DNA from: Methanosarcinales archaeon
GTDB taxonomy: Archaea; Halobacteriota; Syntropharchaeia; Alkanophagales; Methanospirareceae
Length of the DNA: 5,358 bases
Direction: 5' to 3'
Assembly: GCA_030621945.1 (NCBI GenBank)
Contig: JAUXGS010000082.1
Location: 1-5,358, forward strand
A program made the translations under genes and the position numbers. Below the pieces are notes generated by a model. The model searched no databases, was not told where the DNA came from, and was given only the letters and a program-made list of their open reading frames with translations. This document shows, one piece after another, positions 1 to 5,311 of this stretch. Numbering within the stretch: position 1 is the stretch's first letter; the number at the start of each line of letters is the position of its first letter.

Positions 1-206
1 AGCGAACGAGCTTCTGAAACCTCTTTTACTGCTCCTTCTATCGAAAATCTATACTGCCCGGGCATAGAACTAATCGGCTTTCTCACTTCTATGTTCTCGT
101 CAATAAACAATGGGAGAATCAGGTCGTCTATGGACAATCGAGTTTCTTGTATCAGTTTCAGCCCTCGCAAACGCCTCATTCTAACAGTTGGGAACATACC
201 GGTCAT
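1..206 (-). CDS. hemB: Delta-aminolevulinic acid dehydratase (porphobilinogen synthase), N-terminal part, truncated by window edge
   Basis: HemB condenses two 5-aminolevulinate molecules into porphobilinogen in the cytoplasm, an early step shared by all tetrapyrroles. Only about the first 68 codons are present; the gene continues beyond position 1. The translation opens MTGMFPTVRMRRLR and continues with an ETRLS..DLILPLF segment and a later SSMPGQYRFS segment, which is the characteristic HemB N-terminus (arginine-rich opening, then the first strand of the TIM barrel, then the MPG turn). Catalytic lysines and metal ligands lie outside the window. The start at 206 is chosen because GTGAT (215-211), a match to the archaeal anti-SD, sits 4 nt upstream. 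An in-frame ATG at 221 and another at 197 are alternatives; an in-frame TGA blocks any longer start. It follows hemA by about 60 bp in the same direction, so probable co-transcription. Confidence 0.9.
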   Translation of the reverse strand, partial: MTGMFPTVRMRRLRGLKLIQETRLSIDDLILPLFIDENIEVRKPISSMPGQYRFSIEGAVKEVSEARS

Positions 207-267
207 GTTTATCACGCCCATAATCTGATAACTGGTATCAGGTCATGATAAATCTTCCCATTTGCAT

Positions 268-1548
268 CTATGAACTCTTCGCACGTTCTTTTTCCTCTTT
301 TTGCTTAGTTTCCGGTGCTTTAGACCCTTTATGACCATCAAACTCTTTCTCAAACTGCAATATCAGGAAATCTATAAAATTAGCATCAGTGTAATTCCTG
401 AATATCTTGGTTTGTGTATGAAGGGTTTTAGCTAAAATTGCATGCGAGAACCCGTCCAATACCTCCTTATGATTGCGCCCTTTTTCTAAATAGCTGAGTG
501 CTTTCTTTCTCTCCTCCTCCATTACGTGATGCCCGTGCTTATAAAGCATGGTGATAAGTATTTCGGCCTTTTGGCGATTTAAAATATAGTTAAAGATTTC
601 CATCTCTTCCTCTATTATCCGTTCAACTTTACTAACCTCGGAAAGCCTTCTTTTCAGGTTCTCCTCACTTATTTCGTATAAACTGTCCAGGTCATACAGC
701 TCAATTCCCTTTATCTCGCCTACTCTTTCCTCCACGTCCTTAGGATTCGCTATGTCTATAATAAGAAGCTCGTTATCCGTTCTACGATGTTCCATCATTC
801 TTGCCATTAACTTGAAATCCAGAATGTAATGAGGTGCTGACGTAGTGCAGATAGCAATATCACAGGCAGAGAGATACCGTTCTTTATCATCCAGTTTGAC
901 CACTTCACAACAAACCTCTTCTGCAAGTTTTTTCGCTTTCTCATACGTGCGATTGGCAATGAATATGGCTTTCAGATTTTTTTCGGAAAGAGCCCTTGCT
1001 ACCAGCGTCCCCATATCCCCTGCACCGATTACAAGAATGCTTTTTTCTTTTAATCCCCCGGTTATGTATTCTGCAAGCTCAACCGCCGCAGACCCGATAG
1101 AAACTGAGCCCTCGTTTATTTTCGTCTCACTTCTCGCCCTCTTCGCTGCTTTTGTCGCCCTTTCGAATGCCATGTCCAGGAGACTGTCTATCGTCCCTTC
1201 TTTCCTGCTATCCAGGTGACACTTCTTTATCTGCCCCAGGATCTGGTCTTCTCCCACTATCATCGCTTCAAGCCCGCAAGCGACCCGCATAAGATGCTCT
1301 ACCGCATCTTTGCCCACGAAAATCCCGCTTTTTTCTAATTCCAGCCTCTTAGCAGCATCCTCTAAAACCTCTCTCGGGTATTCCGAAGTGATATACGCCT
1401 CTACGCGATTGCACGTTTTTATAATCGCATAGCCGCTCACGCGCGGGTCTTCTGAGAATAGTTCTGGTGTCAAATGGTCAGCGACCTCTTCAAGTTCCAG
1501 AACATCACAGTTTTTATGCGATAACCATAAAGCGCCAATTTTATGCAT
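268..1548 (-). CDS. hemA: Glutamyl-tRNA reductase
   Basis: HemA performs the NADPH-dependent reduction of glutamyl-tRNA(Glu) to glutamate-1-semialdehyde, the first committed step of the C5 tetrapyrrole pathway. The 426 residues show the family's three parts: an N-terminal catalytic domain with the nucleophilic cysteine in KTCNRVEAY (Cys46) and the conserved histidine of VEHLMRVACGLEAMIVGE (His85), followed by GEDQILGQIK (99-108); a Rossmann NADPH domain with VIGAGDMG (173-180) and ANR (198-200); and a helical C-terminal dimerisation domain (about 305-400). The last ~22 residues are a lysine/glutamate-rich tail without recognisable structure. The ATG overlaps the end of sirC by 8 bp and is preceded by GAGGAT (1558-1553) at good spacing, so translation is probably coupled to sirC. 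Length is normal for the family. No frameshift or missing key residue is seen. Confidence 0.97.
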   Translation of the reverse strand: MHKIGALWLSHKNCDVLELEEVADHLTPELFSEDPRVSGYAIIKTCNRVEAYITSEYPREVLEDAAKRLELEKSGIFVGKDAVEHLMRVACGLEAMIVGEDQILGQIKKCHLDSRKEGTIDSLLDMAFERATKAAKRARSETKINEGSVSIGSAAVELAEYITGGLKEKSILVIGAGDMGTLVARALSEKNLKAIFIANRTYEKAKKLAEEVCCEVVKLDDKERYLSACDIAICTTSAPHYILDFKLMARMMEHRRTDNELLIIDIANPKDVEERVGEIKGIELYDLDSLYEISEENLKRRLSEVSKVERIIEEEMEIFNYILNRQKAEILITMLYKHGHHVMEEERKKALSYLEKGRNHKEVLDGFSHAILAKTLHTQTKIFRNYTDANFIDFLILQFEKEFDGHKGSKAPETKQKEEKERAKSS

Positions 1549-2191
1549 ATCTATCCTCTACAATTCTGATAATACGTCTTTTAGCAACCTCGACAGGCTC
1601 GTCAAGAGCGGCCCAGCAGTCAGAATCGCTCAATACGTAGTTTAAAATCTCTTTCCTTTGCCCTTCATCTTTGATCTTCTCTTTTAAATAATCTCTTAGG
1701 TGTGTCTGGATATACAGCATCTTTTCCTCTTTTTCACCTATAAGTGACGCAATCTTTCCCTTCATATACCTTGCCATTGCAGGTCCTTTACCCTCTGTAG
1801 AAACAGAAATAATAAACCCACCTTTGTTTACAACCGAAGACATAAACGTATTCCCCTTATCCTTATAATTGATGAGCACATCGCTTTTCGCCGCCTCGGT
1901 AAAGAGATGCTCATTGAGTGTGACATCACTGGTGCAAATGAGGATTAAAAACGTGTCCTTTACGAGCACGTCCAAGTTCTGATTCCATAAATCGTATCTG
2001 AAACACTGAATTTCTCCCTTTTCACACAGCTCTTCTATGTGAGGTGTGAAATCCAAGCTATAAACTTCCAGATTCACCTTCCCCCCATCCTTATCCGTAT
2101 CCAAAATCTGGCGTATCTTCCGCTCTGCAACGTCTCCTCCGCCAAATACAATTATTCTTTTATCAGAGACCTTAACATAGAGGGGAAGCAT
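1541..2191 (-). CDS. sirC: Precorrin-2 dehydrogenase (siroheme synthase N-terminal / Met8 family), making sirohydrochlorin
   Basis: This enzyme oxidises precorrin-2 to sirohydrochlorin using NAD+, giving the branch-point substrate for F430, siroheme and, in some archaea, cobalamin. The 216-residue protein has an N-terminal Rossmann nucleotide site, VFGGGDVAERK (15-25), a central segment with LINYKD (106-111), whose Asp111 lines up by eye with the catalytic aspartate of the CysG/Met8 family, and the family signature STEGKGPAMARYMKGKI (131-147), followed by a helical C-terminal domain. Length matches stand-alone SirC proteins. There is no methyltransferase domain, so it is not a bifunctional CysG. 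It sits 39 bp after cfbB and overlaps hemA by 8 bp, placing sirohydrochlorin formation in the same transcript as the amidation step. There is no clear Shine-Dalgarno before its ATG; a perfect inverted repeat ends about 9 nt upstream. The dehydrogenase role is secure; whether it can also chelate metal cannot be told. Confidence 0.92.
   Translation of the reverse strand: MLPLYVKVSDKRIIVFGGGDVAERKIRQILDTDKDGGKVNLEVYSLDFTPHIEELCEKGEIQCFRYDLWNQNLDVLVKDTFLILICTSDVTLNEHLFTEAAKSDVLINYKDKGNTFMSSVVNKGGFIISVSTEGKGPAMARYMKGKIASLIGEKEEKMLYIQTHLRDYLKEKIKDEGQRKEILNYVLSDSDCWAALDEPVEVAKRRIIRIVEDRYA
1553..1558 (-). promoter_or_regulatory. Ribosome binding site of hemA, inside the end of sirC
   Basis: GAGGAT on the minus strand lies 4 nt before the hemA ATG (6 nt if counted from GAGG) and within the last codons of sirC. 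It supports the ATG at 1548 as the start and implies reinitiation or coupling between sirC and hemA. Confidence 0.7.
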
Positions 2192-2200
2192 GGTATCTGT

Positions 2201-2219
2201 TTGTTCTTGGTAAGAACAA
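2201..2219. repeat. Perfect inverted repeat (8-bp arms, 3-bp centre) in the cfbB-sirC gap
   Basis: TTGTTCTT-GGT-AAGAACAA is a perfect dyad lying between the cfbB stop and the sirC start, 9 bp from the sirC ATG. It could be a protein-binding operator or, in the sirC-proximal mRNA, a small hairpin near the start codon. It lacks a following oligo-T run on the minus strand, so it is unlikely to be a terminator. Function is inferred only from its position and symmetry. Confidence 0.6.
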
Positions 2220-2230
2220 TATTCTTTCTC

Positions 2231-3640
2231 CTAATTTTTAAAGTTTTTGATTCTCGATATTCTTGCACTCTTGACAAAATTTTCAGCAAACCCGGTATAA
2301 GAAGCTGCATGCAGATGTGCAAAGGAAGCGAGGCAGTTCTTTGATATAATGCCATCCATTCCATCCATTATACCCTCGCCTCTGAGTATTTCATAAGCAA
2401 AATCAACATTTGCCTGATTTTCAAGCAATATATTAGAATGATGGAATTCATGCCCCTTAAACCTGCTGCCTTTTTTACCTATGATACAATCCTTCTGAAA
2501 TTCTCCTTCTACATAGTTGATGACTCTCTTCTCTCCAAATCTCACTAATCCTTTCATCACACTGCAGAGCTCAAAATTGTTGTTTTTATACTCGAGTTGT
2601 TCCATCAAATACATCAACCCGCCACATTCCGCATATATAACCCCATATTGATCGTAAAAGTCTTTTACAGCGTTGAGCATTTGCGTGTTCGAGGAAAGCT
2701 CCTCTGCATACAGCTCTGGGAAGCCACCGCCAATATATAATGCCCTCACACCTTCGGGAAGTTTTTTATCCCTTACAGGACTGAAATATACGAGTTCTGC
2801 ACCTTCCAAAGCAAGCAAATCCAATGTATCCTGATAGTAAAAATTGAAAGCTTCGTCGAAAGCCACTGCAATTCTGACTTTTGCTTTTTCGCTCCTATCC
2901 GCATGAAAAATGCGTGACACCGGCGGTTTCAGAGCGTGTGCTGACTTTGCAACATCTAAAAACGCTTTTATATCAACATTCTCCTCCACCGAGTTTTTTA
3001 TCATATCCAAAACGCTGTTAAAATCGTTCCCTCTCTTTTTACATTCAGTTGCGGTAATCAAACCGAGGTGCCGCATAGAGATTTTCAGGTCGCTCTTGCG
3101 AGGGATCTTACCGATAACATTTATACCACAATACTTCTCCACCGCTTTCTGCGCCTTCTCCCCGTGTCTATCGCTTCCAATGTTGTTTAAAATAACACCT
3201 AAAATCTGTACTTCAGGATCAAAACATTTATATCCGTTAACAAGTGCTGCAACACTCCTCGTGATACTCCCTGCATCAATCACAAGTATAACCGGGCAGT
3301 CTAAAATCTTGGCTATCTGTGCAGTGCTTCCTACATCATCGAAATAATTCAAACCTTCGTAGAGTCCCCGTACTCCTTCTATCACCGCGATATCAGCACC
3401 CTTACTACCCCTTATAAATATCTCCTTCACCACCTCGGGAGACATCAAAAACCCGTCTATATTCCTCGAAGGTCTGCCAGAAACCAGGGTATGAAAGCCC
3501 GGATCAATATAGTCGAGTCCTACCTTGAACCCCTGAACCGCAAGTCCTCGCTCTCGCAAAGCGCCCAATAGCCCAATACAAACAGTAGTCTTACCTGCTG
3601 AGCTTCTGTCCCCTGCAATCACTACCCTCGGGATGTTCAT
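2231..3640 (-). CDS. cfbB: Ni-sirohydrochlorin a,c-diamide synthase (CobB/CbiA-type amidotransferase)
   Basis: CfbB uses glutamine and ATP to amidate the a and c acetate side chains of Ni-sirohydrochlorin, the second dedicated step to F430. The 469 residues carry the CobB/CbiA architecture: an N-terminal dethiobiotin-synthetase-like ATPase with P-loop GDRSSAGKTT (10-19), LDYIDPGFH (42-50), RNIDGFLM (59-66) and IEGVRGLYEG (87-96); and a C-terminal class I glutaminase-like domain with GGGFPELYAEEL (304-315), the nucleophile Cys339 in YAECGGLMYL, GHEFHHS (396-402) and a terminal AHLHAA histidine motif (441-446). CobB of the cobalamin pathway usually reads GPDYIDP and NLDPWM; the LDY and NIDGFLM forms here resemble methanogen CfbB as I recall them. 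Neighbouring cfbC, cfbA and sirC make the F430 assignment much stronger than sequence alone. The ATG at 3640 has no Shine-Dalgarno, suggesting a leaderless or short-leader mRNA from the shared divergent promoter. Confidence 0.93.
   Translation of the reverse strand: MNIPRVVIAGDRSSAGKTTVCIGLLGALRERGLAVQGFKVGLDYIDPGFHTLVSGRPSRNIDGFLMSPEVVKEIFIRGSKGADIAVIEGVRGLYEGLNYFDDVGSTAQIAKILDCPVILVIDAGSITRSVAALVNGYKCFDPEVQILGVILNNIGSDRHGEKAQKAVEKYCGINVIGKIPRKSDLKISMRHLGLITATECKKRGNDFNSVLDMIKNSVEENVDIKAFLDVAKSAHALKPPVSRIFHADRSEKAKVRIAVAFDEAFNFYYQDTLDLLALEGAELVYFSPVRDKKLPEGVRALYIGGGFPELYAEELSSNTQMLNAVKDFYDQYGVIYAECGGLMYLMEQLEYKNNNFELCSVMKGLVRFGEKRVINYVEGEFQKDCIIGKKGSRFKGHEFHHSNILLENQANVDFAYEILRGEGIMDGMDGIISKNCLASFAHLHAASYTGFAENFVKSARISRIKNFKN
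2232..2243 (-). promoter_or_regulatory. Possible internal TATA box for sirC
   Basis: CTTTAAAAATTA on the minus strand covers the last codons of cfbB. An archaeal start of transcription about 25 nt downstream would fall near 2212, inside the inverted repeat at 2201-2219, and leave a ~20 nt leader before sirC. AT-rich coding sequence makes chance matches common, so this is tentative. Confidence 0.3.
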
Positions 3641-3694
3641 ATTTATTCTAAAAATTTTTATTTCACTTTAAAGGATTTGAAATTTTTGGCAAAA
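3641..3694. promoter_or_regulatory. Compact divergent promoter between cfbB and cfbC, with dyads
   Basis: Only 54 bp separate the two divergent ATGs. The stretch is strongly AT-rich. It contains a 12-bp palindrome TAAAAATTTTTA (3649-3660), a TTTAAA (3667-3672) that lies 27 bp from the cfbB ATG and 23 bp from the cfbC ATG and so could act as a TATA core in either direction for leaderless mRNAs, and most of a 15-bp dyad, ATTTTTG-G-CAAAAAT (3682-3696), that runs into the cfbC start codon. Exact box assignment is uncertain; that both promoters lie here follows from the gene layout, though part of either core element could reach into the opposite gene. Confidence 0.55.
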
Positions 3695-3696
3695 AT
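3682..3696. repeat. 15-bp perfect dyad overlapping the cfbC start codon
   Basis: ATTTTTG-G-CAAAAAT has 7-bp arms around one central base and covers the first two bases of the cfbC ATG. It is a candidate operator for co-regulating cfbC and cfbB. AT-rich composition weakens the case, but the central GGC makes it more than a simple A/T run. Confidence 0.45.
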
Positions 3697-4585
3697 GAGA
3701 CAGATAGCATTTTATGGTAAAGGTGGCGTTGGGAAATCCACAGTAAGCTCGAACATCGCTGCTGCGTTAGCTGAGCATGGTCTTGTAGTGATGATGATTG
3801 GCTGCGACCCAAAGTGCGACTGCACGAGAAACTTACGAGGCGAGGTGGAAATACCAACTATTCTTGACACATCAAGAGACAAAGGTATAGAGCAGTTGGG
3901 TCTTGATGGAGTGGTGAAAGGAAATAAAATCAGACTTGATGAAGTCATCTACAAAGGTTATAAGGGGGTTTATTGCGCCGAATGTGGAGGGCCAAGACCT
4001 GGTGTTGGATGCGCGGGTAGAGGAGTCCTCGTTGCGATTGATCTGCTTAAGAGGCTGAATGCCTTTGAAGTGCTTAAGCCGGACGTGGTGATCTACGATG
4101 TACCTGGCGATGTTGTGTGTGGTGGTTTTGCAATGCCCCTGAGGCGGGGTTTGGCTGACGAGGTTTATATTGTAACATCAGCGGATTATCTTGCTCTTTA
4201 CGCTGCGAACAATATTTGCAAGGGTATCAGCGAGTTCGCAACCAAAGGCGGGTCTCCGTTGGGGGGTATCGTTTATAACGTTAGAGGTATGCTTGATGAC
4301 GAGGATGTCGTTCACGACTTCGCTGAGGAGGCTGGATCGCAAGTTATTGGTCATATCCCAAACGCACATCAGATTGCAGAAGCCGAAATCGAGGGTAATA
4401 CCGTAATTGAATATGCCCCTAATAGCGATGTTGCAAATTTGTTCCGGGCGCTGGCTCTGAGAATCAGCACTAACACGCAGACCACAGTTCCTGAGCCGTT
4501 ACCACCAAAAGCGATGATCAGGATAGGGCAGGTAATAAGAGGGAGGACAAAGGAGAAGTACGAGTTCATGAATCAAAAGAAATAG
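3695..4585 (+). CDS. cfbC: Ni-sirohydrochlorin a,c-diamide reductive cyclase, ATP-dependent NifH-like reductase component
   Basis: CfbC is the nitrogenase-reductase homologue that hydrolyses ATP and passes electrons to CfbD, which reduces and cyclises Ni-sirohydrochlorin a,c-diamide to the seco-F430 intermediate. The 296-residue protein opens MRQIAFYGKGGVGKST, with the P-loop at 8-16. It has the switch region GCDPKCDCTR (36-45), and the two cysteines that bridge the dimer's [4Fe-4S] cluster: Cys106 in GVGCAGRG and Cys142 in GDVVCGGFAMP. The start is set at the ATG because NifH proteins begin exactly so; an in-frame TTG at 3677 would add six residues (MKFLAK), with AAAGGA placed too close to it to act as a ribosome site. 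Extra cysteines at 41, 43, 94 and 97 are noted. No nitrogenase nifD/K genes are present, and cfbB and cfbA flank it, which favours CfbC over NifH. Its partner cfbD is not in the window. Confidence 0.93.
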   Translation: MRQIAFYGKGGVGKSTVSSNIAAALAEHGLVVMMIGCDPKCDCTRNLRGEVEIPTILDTSRDKGIEQLGLDGVVKGNKIRLDEVIYKGYKGVYCAECGGPRPGVGCAGRGVLVAIDLLKRLNAFEVLKPDVVIYDVPGDVVCGGFAMPLRRGLADEVYIVTSADYLALYAANNICKGISEFATKGGSPLGGIVYNVRGMLDDEDVVHDFAEEAGSQVIGHIPNAHQIAEAEIEGNTVIEYAPNSDVANLFRALALRISTNTQTTVPEPLPPKAMIRIGQVIRGRTKEKYEFMNQKK

Positions 4586-4592
4586 ACGCTTC

Positions 4593-4613
4593 CTCGAGAG
4601 TTACGAGTTTTTT
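4593..4613 (+). terminator. Weak stem plus oligo-T terminator after cfbC
   Basis: CTCG (4593-4596) and CGAG (4604-4607) can form a 4-bp stem with a 7-nt loop, followed at once by six Ts (4608-4613). It starts 8 nt after the cfbC stop. Oligo-T alone can end transcription in archaea, so the stem may not be essential. Confidence 0.5.
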
Positions 4614-4668
4614 ATCTGTGTTCTCCAGTTCCACTTAGCTTCATTTTTCTTAACTTAACGTTATTTTC

Positions 4669-4681
4669 TCATACAGTATGA
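4669..4681. repeat. 13-bp palindrome TCATAC-A-GTATGA upstream of cfbA
   Basis: A perfect dyad with 6-bp arms and a single central base lies about 120 bp before the cfbA ATG and roughly 64 bp upstream of its likely TATA box. Its arms equal the two half-sites of the enterobacterial NikR operator (GTATGA-N16-TCATAC) but in opposite order and with 1 nt rather than 16 between them. A regulatory role is inference. Confidence 0.4.
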
Positions 4682-4744
4682 AATATCACTTATTAAAAGT
4701 TAGACAAAACAGCATAAAAATCGAAAGTTATTTAAGATGCATAA

Positions 4745-4754
4745 TTTTTAAAAA
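4745..4754 (+). promoter_or_regulatory. Candidate TATA box of cfbA
   Basis: TTTTTAAAAA lies 48 bp before the cfbA ATG. A start site 25 nt downstream would give a leader of about 25 nt that carries the GGTGA ribosome site. The rest of the 216-bp gap from 4586 is AT-rich, with the weak terminator and the small palindrome but no gene or RNA that I can recognise. Confidence 0.45.
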
Positions 4755-4791
4755 GAAGATAGAATCGATTGATAGCTCGTAAAATAAAGAA

Positions 4792-4796
4792 GGTGA
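4792..4796 (+). promoter_or_regulatory. Ribosome binding site of cfbA
   Basis: GGTGA, the consensus archaeal Shine-Dalgarno core, sits 5 nt before the ATG at 4802. It decides the start against the in-frame TTG at 4769, which lacks such a site. Confidence 0.85.
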
Positions 4797-4801
4797 CGAA
4801 A

Positions 4802-5230
4802 ATGGCAAAAGGAGAAAAAAGAGACGTAGGCGGAGATGGAGAAGACGTTGCAGTCGTTTTAATAGGACATGGAAGCACATTACCGTATAACAAGGAAGTA
4901 TTAGAAGAGTTAGGACGGAGAATAGAACTGCGGGGGATATTTAAGGCGGTACGAGTTGCATTCATGCAATTGAACTCGCCAAGCATTGAAGAAGTACTGA
5001 GAACCCTTGCTAAGGACGGAATGAAGAACATAGTGGCACTGCCAGTTTTTTTAGCGGACGGGGCGCATACCACAGAGGACATTCCAGAGAAGTTGAAAAT
5101 CGCTTTCGAGGAAGCTTGGGAGGATTTGGGTAGAGATGTTACGCTTACTTACGCAAAGCCAATAGGCGTGGATGACCGGATTGTGGATATATTACTGGAC
5201 CGCGTAAAAGAGGCGACGGCGGGAGAATGA
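4802..5230 (+). CDS. cfbA: Sirohydrochlorin nickelochelatase (short CbiX-type class II chelatase)
   Basis: CfbA inserts Ni2+ into sirohydrochlorin, the first dedicated step of F430 synthesis; members of this family can also insert cobalt for cobalamin. The 142-residue protein is the short CbiX-S form that works as a homodimer. It has VVLIGHGSTLPYNKE (18-32) with the metal-binding His23, and PVFLADGAHTTEDIP (81-95) with the second histidine, His89, then PIGVDDRIVDILLDRV (120-135), all closely like the Methanocaldococcus jannaschii protein as I recall it. The first ~15 residues (MAKGEKRDVGGDGED) form a charged extension before the first strand. There is no His-rich loop between the two halves, unlike the M. 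jannaschii enzyme, and an Asp (86) stands where that enzyme has the first His of HGxHT. The nickel role rests on its neighbours cfbB and cfbC. It has its own promoter and terminator, so it may be monocistronic. Confidence 0.93.
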   Translation: MAKGEKRDVGGDGEDVAVVLIGHGSTLPYNKEVLEELGRRIELRGIFKAVRVAFMQLNSPSIEEVLRTLAKDGMKNIVALPVFLADGAHTTEDIPEKLKIAFEEAWEDLGRDVTLTYAKPIGVDDRIVDILLDRVKEATAGE

Positions 5231-5275
5231 ATTAAAAAAGTCATAGATTGAATCATTCAGATAGAGGATTTGGAT

Positions 5276-5311
5276 AAGACCCCATAGTTTTCACTTTTTG
5301 GGGGGTTTTTT
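5276..5311 (+). terminator. Intrinsic-type terminator after cfbA
   Basis: AAGACCCC (5276-5283) pairs with GGGGTTTT (5302-5309), eight pairs with one G-T wobble, across an 18-nt T-rich loop. The G run (5300-5305) passes directly into six Ts (5306-5311). It lies about 45 nt past the cfbA stop and reads only in the plus direction. Beyond it, to 5358, I see no gene. Confidence 0.7.

Noticed and set aside
845..1219. 124-codon open frame on the plus strand, antisense to hemA
   Set aside because: It lies wholly inside hemA, whose translation matches a known family throughout; the antisense product is Ser/Ala/Phe-rich without recognisable motifs, and there is no ribosome site.
2039..2364. Short open frames on both strands across the sirC start and cfbB end
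   Set aside because: They overlap the well-supported ends of cfbB and sirC in other frames and show no family resemblance.
2910..3347. 145-codon open frame on the plus strand, antisense to cfbB
   Set aside because: It is a shadow of the conserved ATPase part of cfbB, with a low-complexity hydrophobic product and no supporting signals.
2231..3640. Cobyrinate a,c-diamide synthase (cobB/cbiA) of the cobalamin pathway
   Set aside because: Sequence alone cannot fully exclude it, but the LDYIDP and NIDGFLM variants and the cfbC/cfbA neighbours favour the F430 enzyme. No other cobalamin genes are seen.
3677..4585. Reading cfbC as nitrogenase reductase (nifH) or a chlorophyll-pathway BchL/ChlL
   Set aside because: No nifD/nifK or bch partners are present, and flanking cfbB, cfbA and sirC fit F430 synthesis. 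The NifH-like motifs are shared by all these families.
4769..4801. TTG start at 4769 giving an 11-residue longer CfbA
   Set aside because: The ATG at 4802 has a consensus GGTGA at proper spacing, which would lie inside the coding region if the TTG were used.
5249..5259. Small palindrome TGAAT-C-ATTCA just after cfbA
   Set aside because: Five-bp arms in AT-rich sequence are expected by chance, and the stronger terminator lies just downstream.
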